This document shows, piece after piece, positions 16,222 to 23,709 of a DNA stretch of 52,499 nt (its first letter is position 1; every line of letters starts with the position of its first letter). The notes under the pieces were generated by a model, which did no database searches, was not told the DNA's origin, and was given only the letters and a program-made list of their open reading frames with translations. The position numbers and the translations under genes are program-made. Source of the stretch: Treponema sp. (lineage in GTDB: Bacteria; Spirochaetota; Spirochaetia; Treponematales; Breznakiellaceae); the NCBI GenBank assembly GCA_009780855.1, contig WQZG01000014.1, positions 1 through 52,499 of the forward strand, in the 5' to 3' direction.

Positions 16222-17209
16222 ATGAAAATGAAAACAGGTAATACTTACACCAAATGGCTTAAAGACATAAAAAACCGTATCAGGCAAAGCCAGATAAAAG
16301 CGGCGGTAAAAATAAATTCAGAACTTCTGCAGCTTTATTGGAATATGGGACTGGATATAGTTGACAGGCAGATGGAAGCCGCATGGGGCAGCGGCTTTTT
16401 TGAACAGTTAAGCAAGGATTTACGGAGCGAGTTTCCGGATATGGAAGGCTTTTCCACAACTAACCTAAAATACATAAAGCGTTTTTACCAGTTTTATTCT
16501 AAAGACAGCCAAATTCGCCACCAGCCTGTTGACGAAATGACAGAACCTTCTGCTTTAGCACAACAGGTTAGCAACCGTAATAATATTACAATTCGTCACC
16601 AACTTGGTGACGAGTTATTTGATCACCCTATTTTTCAAATCCCATGGAGACATCACATAGAAATTTTCACAAAATCAAAAACCGTCAAAGAAGCAATTTT
16701 TTACGTTCAAAAAACAATTGAAAACGGCTGGAGCCGTGCAGTTTTAATGAATTTTATGGAGGCGGGCTTGTATGCGGCACAGGGTAAAGCCCTTAACAAT
16801 TTTAAGCGCCTTTTGCCGGAGCCTCAAAGTGATCTTGCCAATCAGATTATTAAAGACCCGTATAACTTTGATTTTATTACCCTGACATAAGATTTCAGAG
16901 AAAGAGAACTGGAAAATGCGCTAACTGAAAATATTACCAAATTCTTGTTGGAATTAGGTCAGGGTTTTGCCTTTGTCGGCAATCAATCATCAGATGAAAA
17001 AAGAAACCGATAATCCAACAATAGGGATGATCATCTGTAAAACAAAAGACAATATCGAAGTCCAATACGCTCTTGAAGTTACCAATCAGCCAATCGGAAT
17101 TTCAGAATACAAACTTTCAAAATTACTGCCTAAAAACTATAAAAGCAGTTTGCCCAGCATAAAAGAAATTGAAAAGGAACTCATAAAAATGGGGAAGAAA
17201 AAAACATGA
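16222..17209 (+). pseudogene. Decayed YhcG-type (DUF1016) PDDEXK nuclease
   Basis: The first 222 codons match the DUF1016 N-terminal domain (YTKWLKDIKNRIRQSQIKA, LQLYWNMGLDI, FSTTNLKYIKRFYQFY). A TAA at 16888-16890 interrupts the frame, which then resumes as DFRERELENALTENITKFLLEL and FAFVGNQ, the beginning of the nuclease domain. The catalytic core is deleted, and a second frame from about 16976 carries the conserved C-terminus (DNPTIGMIICKTKDNIEVQYAL, LPSIKEIEKELI) to 17209. So there is one nonsense codon plus an internal deletion with frame change. YhcG genes often sit inside type I restriction loci, which fits the HsdR remnant that follows. Confidence 0.85.
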
Positions 17210-17388
17210 GTATAAACGTTACTGATAAACGGTTTGAAAGCGACATTGAAACATTTTTCCTGTCCCCAAAAGGCGGCTATACAAAACATGCAAGTGCAGA
17301 CTTAGACAAGAAAAAAGGATTATTCTTTAATACTTTTATACAGTTTCTCCCTCTGTGCCTCAGTGAGCTCAGTGAGAGCTCTTCCTGA
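17206..17388 (+). pseudogene. N-terminal remnant of type I restriction endonuclease HsdR
   Basis: The ATG overlaps the end of the YhcG remnant. The frame begins NVTDKRFESDIETFFLSPKG and continues GYTKHASADLDKKKGLFF, resembling the first ~45 residues of HsdR (FE-x2-IE, GGY, then a D-x-K segment). After about 17343 homology ends and the sequence becomes an intergenic repeat-like motif (CTCTGTGCCTCAGTGAGCTC). The motor and nuclease domains are absent. The assignment rests on a short stretch. Confidence 0.6.
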
Positions 17389-17390
17389 AT

Positions 17391-18386
17391 TCACTCAATC
17401 CCCGCGGCCCTGCGGAAGCGCTTGATCACAGCCGAGGCGATGGGGCGTGCTTCCTCCGCGCCCTGGGCAAGCAGTTTGTCCAGACCAGCCGGGTCGGCCA
17501 TTAACGTGTTGAATTTTTCGCGCATGGGCGAGAGCTCGCGGTTTACTACCCTAAACAGTTCTTCCTTGGCTTCTCCCCAGCCCATGCCGCCGGCGCGTAA
17601 ACGTGAGGCAAGAGCGGCCTGTTCTTCTTTTGTTGCGAAGAGTTTATAGAACGTAAAAATTAGGCAGGTGTCCGGATCTTTGGGTTCGTCAACGCCCTGG
17701 GAATTTGTGACTATCCGCATTATCAGTTTGCGCAGTTCCTTTTCCGGGGAAAAAATCGGAATACCGTTGCCGTAGCTTTTGCTCATCTTGCGGCCGTCAA
17801 GGCCCGGGATTTCGCCGACTTCTGCGGAGATTACTCCCTCCGGAATTTTAAAAACCTGCTGCTTGTAATTGGCGTTAACGGCCTGGGCTATGTCCTGCAT
17901 TATTTCGATGTGCTGGGTCTGGTCCTTGCCGACCGGCACCACATCGGAATCGAAGATTAATATGTCGGCCGCCATCAGTATTGGATAAGTATATAAGCCC
18001 ATGTTTACACCGGCGTCCGGATCGCTGCCTTTTTCGTTATTGGCCTGTACCGCGGCTTTGTAGGCGTGGGCCCGGTTCATCAGGCCCTTGGCGGTAAAAG
18101 CCATGAGCATTGTTGATAGTTCAAAAACTTCCGGAATGGAACTTTGTCTATAAAAAAGTGTGTTATGCGGATCTAGGCCGGCGGCAAGCCAGCATGCCGC
18201 GACTTCACGGATGTTCGCGCTTAACTGTTTGGCGTCTTTTATCTTGTTTAATGAATGATAATCTGCGATAAAGTACCTTGCGTCATAGGTTTTTGCGAGT
18301 TCAATGGCCGGTTTTATGGCTCCAAAATAGTTCCCGATATGGGGATCGCCGGTGGCCTGGATGCCTGTAAGTGAAATTTTCTTCAT
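17391..18386 (-). CDS. trpS: Tryptophan--tRNA ligase
   Basis: 331 aa, the usual bacterial TrpRS size. Class I signatures are clear: the HIGH variant HIGN in GIQATGDPHIGNYFGAIKP (8-26) and KMSKS in DGRKMSKSYGN (about 195-205). It charges tRNA-Trp. It converges with the HsdR remnant and is divergent from the hydrogenase-like operon. No T-box or other leader is visible in the 96-bp upstream gap. Confidence 0.96.
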   Translation of the reverse strand: MKKISLTGIQATGDPHIGNYFGAIKPAIELAKTYDARYFIADYHSLNKIKDAKQLSANIREVAACWLAAGLDPHNTLFYRQSSIPEVFELSTMLMAFTAKGLMNRAHAYKAAVQANNEKGSDPDAGVNMGLYTYPILMAADILIFDSDVVPVGKDQTQHIEIMQDIAQAVNANYKQQVFKIPEGVISAEVGEIPGLDGRKMSKSYGNGIPIFSPEKELRKLIMRIVTNSQGVDEPKDPDTCLIFTFYKLFATKEEQAALASRLRAGGMGWGEAKEELFRVVNRELSPMREKFNTLMADPAGLDKLLAQGAEEARPIASAVIKRFRRAAGIE

Positions 18387-18447
18387 AATATTATTAATTT
18401 ATATAGAATGTCAAAAACTGTAAAGCGATAAAAACGGTAATATACGG

Positions 18448-18476
18448 TTGAGAAACCGGAGTAATCCGGCTATACT
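18448..18476 (+). promoter_or_regulatory. Promoter of the hydrogenase-like operon, predicted leaderless, with inverted repeat in the spacer
   Basis: -35 TTGAGA (18448-18453), 17-bp spacer, -10 TATACT (18471-18476). The ATG at 18483 is 6 nt after the -10. The spacer contains CCGGA-GTAA-TCCGG (18456-18469), a perfect 5+5 inverted repeat positioned where a repressor or redox regulator could block or remodel the promoter. Confidence 0.6.
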
Positions 18477-18482
18477 TTTGCC

Positions 18483-18992
18483 ATGCAGGAACTGACCAAA
18501 GACCGTGTGTTAAAAATCATGGAAGGCTACGGAAACGATCCGCAGCAGCTTATCGCGGTGCTGCTTGATATTCAGGCGGAGTCCGGGAGTAATTATGTTG
18601 ATCAGAAGTGGGCTGTGCTTGCTTCGGCTGTGCTGGATGTACCGCTTTCAAAAGTATATGAGGTGCTCACATTTTACGCCATGTTCAGCACTGTTGCCCG
18701 GGGTAAATATGTTATCGAAATCTGCCAGAGTACTCCCTGCCATTTTATCAGGGCCCAGGAAATTATGCGGTGGTTTGAAGCCGCGGCCGGTATTAAAACA
18801 GGCGAGACTACATCTGACGGAAGCATTACATTGTTCCGTACGAGCTGCGTTGGAGCGTGCGATATCGGGCCGGCGGTAAAAATCGGCGACCATGTGTTTG
18901 GCGGTCTTACAGAAGAAAAAGTCAAAACCCTGGTCAGATGCTGCAGGGAAGATAACGCGAAGGAACTGGAGTCTTTATGTCAAAACAAATAA
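18483..18992 (+). CDS. NuoE-like [2Fe-2S] subunit of NADH/[FeFe]-hydrogenase complex (HndA/HydC type)
   Basis: 169 aa. A thioredoxin-like [2Fe-2S] protein with ligands C81 and C86 (CQSTPC) and C122 and C126 (CVGAC), preceded by the standard NuoE helical domain (LLDIQAESGSNYVDQKW, VYEVLTFYAMF). It passes electrons between the flavin subunit and the catalytic subunit. It is the first gene of three overlapping genes (16-bp and 4-bp overlaps). The start codon follows directly on a strong promoter with no room for a Shine-Dalgarno. Confidence 0.9.
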   Translation: MQELTKDRVLKIMEGYGNDPQQLIAVLLDIQAESGSNYVDQKWAVLASAVLDVPLSKVYEVLTFYAMFSTVARGKYVIEICQSTPCHFIRAQEIMRWFEAAAGIKTGETTSDGSITLFRTSCVGACDIGPAVKIGDHVFGGLTEEKVKTLVRCCREDNAKELESLCQNK

Positions 18993-20293
18993 AACTCCTT
19001 ACCGCATACCTGGGCGGCGGTTCTGTTGACGGCGTCCGGAACAGCGTTAGCGCGGATAAATTTGATTCGCTGTCGGTAAAAGATTACGAAAAAACCGGCG
19101 GTTTTACTGCCTTAAAAAAGGCCGTCTTTATGAAGCCTGCGGAAGTTATTGCCGAAGTCAAAAAGGCAAAACTTCTGGGGCGCGGGGGGGCCGCGTATCC
19201 GGCCGGCAGCAAGTGGGAACAGCTGCTGCAGATTCCTGAGACCCCAAAATACATTGTCTGCAATGCCGACGAGGGTGAACCCGGTACTTTTAAGGACCGG
19301 CTTATAATGGAAAAGCTCCCCCTAAAAATGCTTGAGGGAATGATCATTGCCGGTTTTGTATTCAGGGCAGAAGCCGGTTATATTTATGTCCGGGGTGAAT
19401 ACCGCAAAATTCAGAAAAAACTTAAAACTGCCATTGATAACCTGCGCTGCGCCGGTTACCTGGGAAAAAATATTTTAGGTACCGGTTTAGATTACGATAT
19501 CGAAGTAATTTCCGGCGCAGGCGCTTATGTCTGCGGCGAAAATTCAGCACTCCTGAATTCCACCGAGGGCAGGGTAGGCCGGCCCAGAATCAAGCCGCCC
19601 CATCTTGCGGAAGTCGGCCTGTTCCTGCTGCCGACCCTGGTTAATAACGTTGAATCGTTTGCCAATATACCGGTTATCCTTGACATGGGCGGCGATAAAT
19701 ATTTGGCCGCCGGCCATCCGGATTCCGGCGGGACAAAACTGGTCTGCCTAAGCGGGCATTCCAAAAACCGCGGCGTTTACGAAATACCGCTCGGCAAAGC
19801 AAGTCTGCGCGATATCATTTACGATCCCGAACTGGGCGGCGGTATAAACCAGAATAAAAAAATCAAGTTTTTCCACCTGGGAGGGCAGAGCGGCCCCATC
19901 GGCAGCGCTGATCAATTGGACACGGTGTACAGTTACACTGACCTTAAAAAATCAGGTCTCTCGGTTGGCTCAGGGGCCATTGTTGTAATGGACGAAACCG
20001 TTTCGGTTCTGGAATATTTAATCGGCGTTACTGAATTTTTTATCCATGAGTCCTGCGGAAAATGTGTCCCCTGCAGGGAAGGTAACAGACAGCTCCTACA
20101 TTTTTTAAAAAAACTTTCTGAACCCGGCGCGGCAACGACGGCCGACCTGGAAGCTTTGCGGCGTATAATCAGGACCATGACGGACGCTTCCTTTTGCGGT
20201 CTTGGCCAATCCGCCGCCACTGCTTTGAGCAGCGCGTGGAAACTTTTTAAAACAGAAATCGAAGCCAATGTCAGGCCCGGGAGTGCAATATGA
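18977..20293 (+). CDS. NuoF-like NADH/FMN/[4Fe-4S] subunit (short HndC/HydB type)
   Basis: 438 aa. FMN/NADH elements: GRGGAAYPAGSKW (68-80), CNADEGEPGTFKDR (95-108) and CGENSALLNSTEG (186-198), the last deviating from the usual GEETAL. A [4Fe-4S] site is formed by ESCGKCVPC (near 358-366) and a Cys near 407. The N-terminal [2Fe-2S] and C-terminal double [4Fe-4S] domains of many HydB/HndC proteins are absent, so this is a compact NuoF-size subunit. It would oxidise NADH or reduce NAD+. Whether the complex bifurcates electrons cannot be told. Confidence 0.88.
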   Translation: MSKQIKLLTAYLGGGSVDGVRNSVSADKFDSLSVKDYEKTGGFTALKKAVFMKPAEVIAEVKKAKLLGRGGAAYPAGSKWEQLLQIPETPKYIVCNADEGEPGTFKDRLIMEKLPLKMLEGMIIAGFVFRAEAGYIYVRGEYRKIQKKLKTAIDNLRCAGYLGKNILGTGLDYDIEVISGAGAYVCGENSALLNSTEGRVGRPRIKPPHLAEVGLFLLPTLVNNVESFANIPVILDMGGDKYLAAGHPDSGGTKLVCLSGHSKNRGVYEIPLGKASLRDIIYDPELGGGINQNKKIKFFHLGGQSGPIGSADQLDTVYSYTDLKKSGLSVGSGAIVVMDETVSVLEYLIGVTEFFIHESCGKCVPCREGNRQLLHFLKKLSEPGAATTADLEALRRIIRTMTDASFCGLGQSAATALSSAWKLFKTEIEANVRPGSAI

Positions 20294-21756
20294 GCCATTA
20301 CAAACCAAATCCGGACAAAAACGTAAACCTGTTTATCGACGGCTTCCCGGTTACCGTACCGGAAGGTACGACCATCCTTGAGGCCGCGCGTAAAATCAAT
20401 GTCAGAATTCCTACCCTCTGCGATCATCCCGATTTATGCAAAAGGGCCCTGTGCCGCCTCTGCGTTGTGGAATGCGACGGCCGCGGCAAACTTGTCGCTT
20501 CCTGCGCAACCGATGTCTGGGAAGGTGTAAAAGTTGTTACAAACAATCCCCGCATTCTGGACATCAGAAAAACCATTATGGAAATGCTCTTTGCCAATCA
20601 CGCTCCAGAATGTCTTGTCTGCGCTAAAAACAACAAATGTGAACTTCAGGATTTATCGCAGGTTTTTTATATTGACCAAACTTTATACACACAAAATCAC
20701 GGCAGTCCGGCGATGAGGAAAGTCTCCGGCAATACACTGACTCTGGATTTGAGAAAATGCATAAAATGCGGACGCTGCGCTGACGCATGCCAGGAAATCC
20801 AAAAAGTGCGCGCCATAGACACGGCGCACCGCAGTGTTGAATACGAAATTATTACACCTTACAAAAAACCTCTGGACACCGGCCCCTGTACCTACTGCGG
20901 CCACTGCACAATGGTTTGTCCGGTTGCCGCCATTTATCCCCATGATCAGTCGGACATAATTCTGGCCGCCCTTAATAAAAAAGAACAGCAAAAGGCGGCT
21001 CAGGTATCGGGCGCAGCCGCTGCGGCAATTGCCAAAGCGCTGGGTCTTCCCGCTGCCGAAATTACCTGCGGTAAAATTATCAGCGCGCTAAAAGCCATTG
21101 GTTTTGACAAGGTATATGAAGCGGACGTTTCGGAAAATTATACTGAAAAATCAAAAAACCGCGAGCTGCAGGATCGCATAAAAAATCATGGCAAGCTGCC
21201 GGTTATAAGCGGCTGCTCTCCCGGTCTCGGCAATTTTATACGGGAATACTATCCTGACCTGCTGGATCACATGAGCGCCTGCGGTACGCCTGAGCAGGTC
21301 TTTGGAAGTCTGGCCCGGGCCAATAATACGGGCGGTATTGGAACCGATCCGGCTGATGCCGGTTCGCCCGATATTACAGCGGTCTCTCTGATTCCCTGCA
21401 TGGCAAGAAAATACAAAACCAGTTACGCGCTGCTGCCTGCGGAATTCCTTGATGTCCTGCGGACCAGGGGCATTGATTTGGCCAGCCAGCCGGAAGCCCC
21501 TTTTGACGATCTTGTTTTTAAAACGCCGGGGGCCGGCGATAATTTTACAGACGATAATTTTGCCGTTGATAATTTCTCCGCCGGTCAAAATAAAATTATA
21601 AAAATATCCGGGACAGCCAACGCGCGGACAGTCCTTGACGCAATCCGCAAAGGCGAATGTGACGCCGCGGCGGTCAGAATCGGATTTTGCGACGAATGCA
21701 AATTCGACGAATGCAAATTCGACGAATGTAAATTTGATGAATGTAAATCCGGCTGA
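20290..21756 (+). CDS. HydA/HndD-like iron-sulfur protein with degenerate H-cluster domain
   Basis: 488 aa. The electron-relay half is complete: [2Fe-2S] C44, C55, C58, C72; His-Cys3 H104, C108, C111, C117; two [4Fe-4S] clusters at C157/160/163/167 and C200/203/206/210. The H-cluster half is short and altered. L1 reads SGCSPG (307-312) instead of TSCCPxW. L2 is IPCMARK (368-374). The L3 block with two Cys and the Gly-rich end is absent: after NARTVLDAIRKGE the protein ends in GFCDEC and four DECKF units. A DNF repeat (416-430) also interrupts it. It is probably not an ordinary hydrogenase; it may be an electron carrier, a sensor, or a decaying subunit. Confidence 0.8.
   Translation: MSHYKPNPDKNVNLFIDGFPVTVPEGTTILEAARKINVRIPTLCDHPDLCKRALCRLCVVECDGRGKLVASCATDVWEGVKVVTNNPRILDIRKTIMEMLFANHAPECLVCAKNNKCELQDLSQVFYIDQTLYTQNHGSPAMRKVSGNTLTLDLRKCIKCGRCADACQEIQKVRAIDTAHRSVEYEIITPYKKPLDTGPCTYCGHCTMVCPVAAIYPHDQSDIILAALNKKEQQKAAQVSGAAAAAIAKALGLPAAEITCGKIISALKAIGFDKVYEADVSENYTEKSKNRELQDRIKNHGKLPVISGCSPGLGNFIREYYPDLLDHMSACGTPEQVFGSLARANNTGGIGTDPADAGSPDITAVSLIPCMARKYKTSYALLPAEFLDVLRTRGIDLASQPEAPFDDLVFKTPGAGDNFTDDNFAVDNFSAGQNKIIKISGTANARTVLDAIRKGECDAAAVRIGFCDECKFDECKFDECKFDECKSG
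21691..21750 (+). repeat. Four tandem 15-bp units encoding DECKF
   Basis: Units GACGAATGCAAATTC at 21691, 21706, 21721 and 21736; the last two have silent or near-silent changes. They encode the Cys-rich tail of the HydA-like protein right before its stop. Divergence between units shows the array is not a brand-new slippage event. Confidence 0.9.
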
Positions 21757-21770
21757 ACTTAAGCCGTACC

Positions 21771-21789
21771 AAAACCCAATCAGGGTTTT
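21771..21789. terminator. Shared bidirectional terminator
   Basis: AAAACCC (21771-21777), loop AATCA, GGGTTTT (21783-21789), between the convergent HydA-like and PPC genes, overlapping the PPC stop codon. Confidence 0.7.
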
Positions 21790-22205
21790 GCCATAAAGTC
21801 CTCGATTTTGCCTACCTTGTCAAATCCGGTGAAGTCGCAGTCGACCTCCGCTAGGACCAGGATAGCGAAAGTTAAAACTTCAACTCCCGGCTCAAGATGT
21901 CCGCCGAACGCGATTTCCGTATCCGAGTGGATAATGTGCGCATGGACGCGGCCTTCGATAATCAGCCCTTCAATGCTCACAATGTCAGAGGCTTTTTCGC
22001 CTTTGGTAAATTCGTTTTTTGGCGGATTTTCCCTGGATGCCACAACATGGAAATGATGGCTTCTTGACGAGCCTACGCCGGAAAGTATCACGGCGTTTTT
22101 TATGTTATTCTTTTTGGCAGCCTCTGTAATCGAGGCGAGAATGTCGTCGCCCGGATTGAGTCTGATAAAAATCAGGTTTTTGATTGAAGTTCTTTCTACT
22201 AACAT
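21780..22205 (-). CDS. PPC-domain (DUF296) protein
   Basis: 141 aa, a single PPC/DUF296 domain: RLNPGDDILASITEAAKKN, VILSGVGSSRSHHFHV, and the conserved GRVHAHIIHSDTEIAFGGHL, whose histidines could bind metal. PPC domains trimerise; in plants they accompany AT-hooks, while most bacterial versions are stand-alone and uncharacterised. GGAGAAA precedes the ATG. It is divergent from the first sulfatase across 59 bp. Confidence 0.85.
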   Translation of the reverse strand: MLVERTSIKNLIFIRLNPGDDILASITEAAKKNNIKNAVILSGVGSSRSHHFHVVASRENPPKNEFTKGEKASDIVSIEGLIIEGRVHAHIIHSDTEIAFGGHLEPGVEVLTFAILVLAEVDCDFTGFDKVGKIEDFMAKP

Positions 22206-22264
22206 GGTTTCTCCTTTATTATGATTATGTATTATACTATTGATTGCAATGGGAGGAAACTACA

Positions 22265-23680
22265 ATGAAAAGACCGAATATCCTTATACTTCATACCGAT
22301 CAGCAGCGTTTTGACGCGTTGGGCGCAAACGGCAACCGGATTATAAAAACGCCTAATCTTGACCGCCTGGCCGCGGAAGGAGTCAACTACAGCCGGTGTT
22401 TTGTGCAGAACCCAGTCTGTATGCCCAGCCGCATTAGCGCCATGACCGGACAATATTGTTCTTCACTGGGGATAACACGCATGGGCGTACCGGTTCCGCA
22501 GGATACCCTTACCATACAAAAAATACTTAAAGGTTACGGTTATGATACTGCGCTAATCGGTAAACTCCATTATTTGCCCCATGCCAACCGGGATCACAGT
22601 TGGCCCCATCCTTCGTATGATTTTAACCATATGGAACTTTCAGACGAACCCGGATGTTACGAAGACGCTTACCGCGCTTTTGTGGCGCGCAAGGCTCCGG
22701 ATCAGCTTGACCTTATAAGCCTGGGTCTGCCCCCGGCGGCAAAGGTCTGGCAGGAAACAATGAATTTTAGGGACGGCATCAAACATCCGGAGAACCGCAC
22801 ATCTTCAAACTGCGGCGCTTTCCCTGGCCGCAGTGACTGTACGCACACGGCTTTTGTGGGAGAGCAGACCATTGAGTATTTAAAAAAACAGGCCGCCGGC
22901 AGCAGGCCATTCTTTTGTTTTTCCGGTTTTTATTCCCCGCATTCGCCATGCATTACGCCGCAGGAATTTATTGATTTATACCCGGCAGACCAAATGCCGG
23001 TTCCCCACCTGCCGCAAAATTTTAATGGCGGACACCCGGCCGATTTTTTGCAGACTGCGCAAAAATTTAGCAGCTGCTATTATGCGATGATTAGCGAAGT
23101 GGACGCCTGGGCCGGGCGAATTCTTGACGCCCTGGATCAGAGCGGCCTTGCCGATGATACCATAGTCGTTTTTACCAGCGATCACGGCGAATGGCTGGGC
23201 GAGCATTTAAAATACGGCAAAGGCTACTGGGCCCCCGATATTGTAAGCCGGGTACCGATGATTTACCGTATACCCAAAGCGCTGGGCGGTGTTTCAGGCT
23301 TATCAAGCGATGAGATTGTGGAATGTGTTGATATAGTGCCGACTCTGCTTAATTTGTGCGCGATACCGATCGCCCCTTGTATACAGGGCCGTGTACTGCC
23401 GGTCGCGGCCGGCTGCGCAGCAGACGACGGCTGTGGAGCAGGTGATGGCTGCGGACTGACAGAAATGGAAGGCTGGCGATCCCTGCGCAGCGATAAGTAC
23501 CGTTATGTTGCCGGCCCCGATAATGCGGAAATGCTGTTTGATTTAAACAGCGATCCTTACGAGTATGAGAATGTCGCCAGGTCCGCATCATACCGTGACG
23601 CGCTGCACGAAATGCGCGGGCTGTTAATAAGGCGGATGATCCGGATTGAACACAGCATGGAACGAAGCTGGGTATATTAA
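22265..23680 (+). CDS. Sulfatase, Cys type
   Basis: About 471 aa from the ATG at 22265, preceded by GGGAGG with an 8-nt spacer; an upstream TTG at 22244 is not needed. The opening RPNILILHTDQQRFDALG carries the metal-binding aspartates. The sulfatase signature VCMPSRISAMTG has Cys52, the residue converted to formylglycine, and SDHGEWLGEH lies near 305. No signal peptide is visible, so it is probably cytoplasmic. Near the C-terminus is a short Cys/Gly repeat (DDGCGAGDGCG). Cys-type sulfatases need a maturase (anSME or FGE), not present here. Substrate unknown, perhaps a sulfated glycan. It is followed after 29 bp by another sulfatase. Confidence 0.9.
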   Translation: MKRPNILILHTDQQRFDALGANGNRIIKTPNLDRLAAEGVNYSRCFVQNPVCMPSRISAMTGQYCSSLGITRMGVPVPQDTLTIQKILKGYGYDTALIGKLHYLPHANRDHSWPHPSYDFNHMELSDEPGCYEDAYRAFVARKAPDQLDLISLGLPPAAKVWQETMNFRDGIKHPENRTSSNCGAFPGRSDCTHTAFVGEQTIEYLKKQAAGSRPFFCFSGFYSPHSPCITPQEFIDLYPADQMPVPHLPQNFNGGHPADFLQTAQKFSSCYYAMISEVDAWAGRILDALDQSGLADDTIVVFTSDHGEWLGEHLKYGKGYWAPDIVSRVPMIYRIPKALGGVSGLSSDEIVECVDIVPTLLNLCAIPIAPCIQGRVLPVAAGCAADDGCGAGDGCGLTEMEGWRSLRSDKYRYVAGPDNAEMLFDLNSDPYEYENVARSASYRDALHEMRGLLIRRMIRIEHSMERSWVY

Positions 23681-23709
23681 TTCACTTGTTCATTAATTAT
23701 AATAAAAGA

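Noticed and set aside
18387..18447. T-box or other leader controlling trpS
   Set aside because: The upstream gap is only 96 bp and shared with a divergent promoter; no T-box consensus or terminator was seen.
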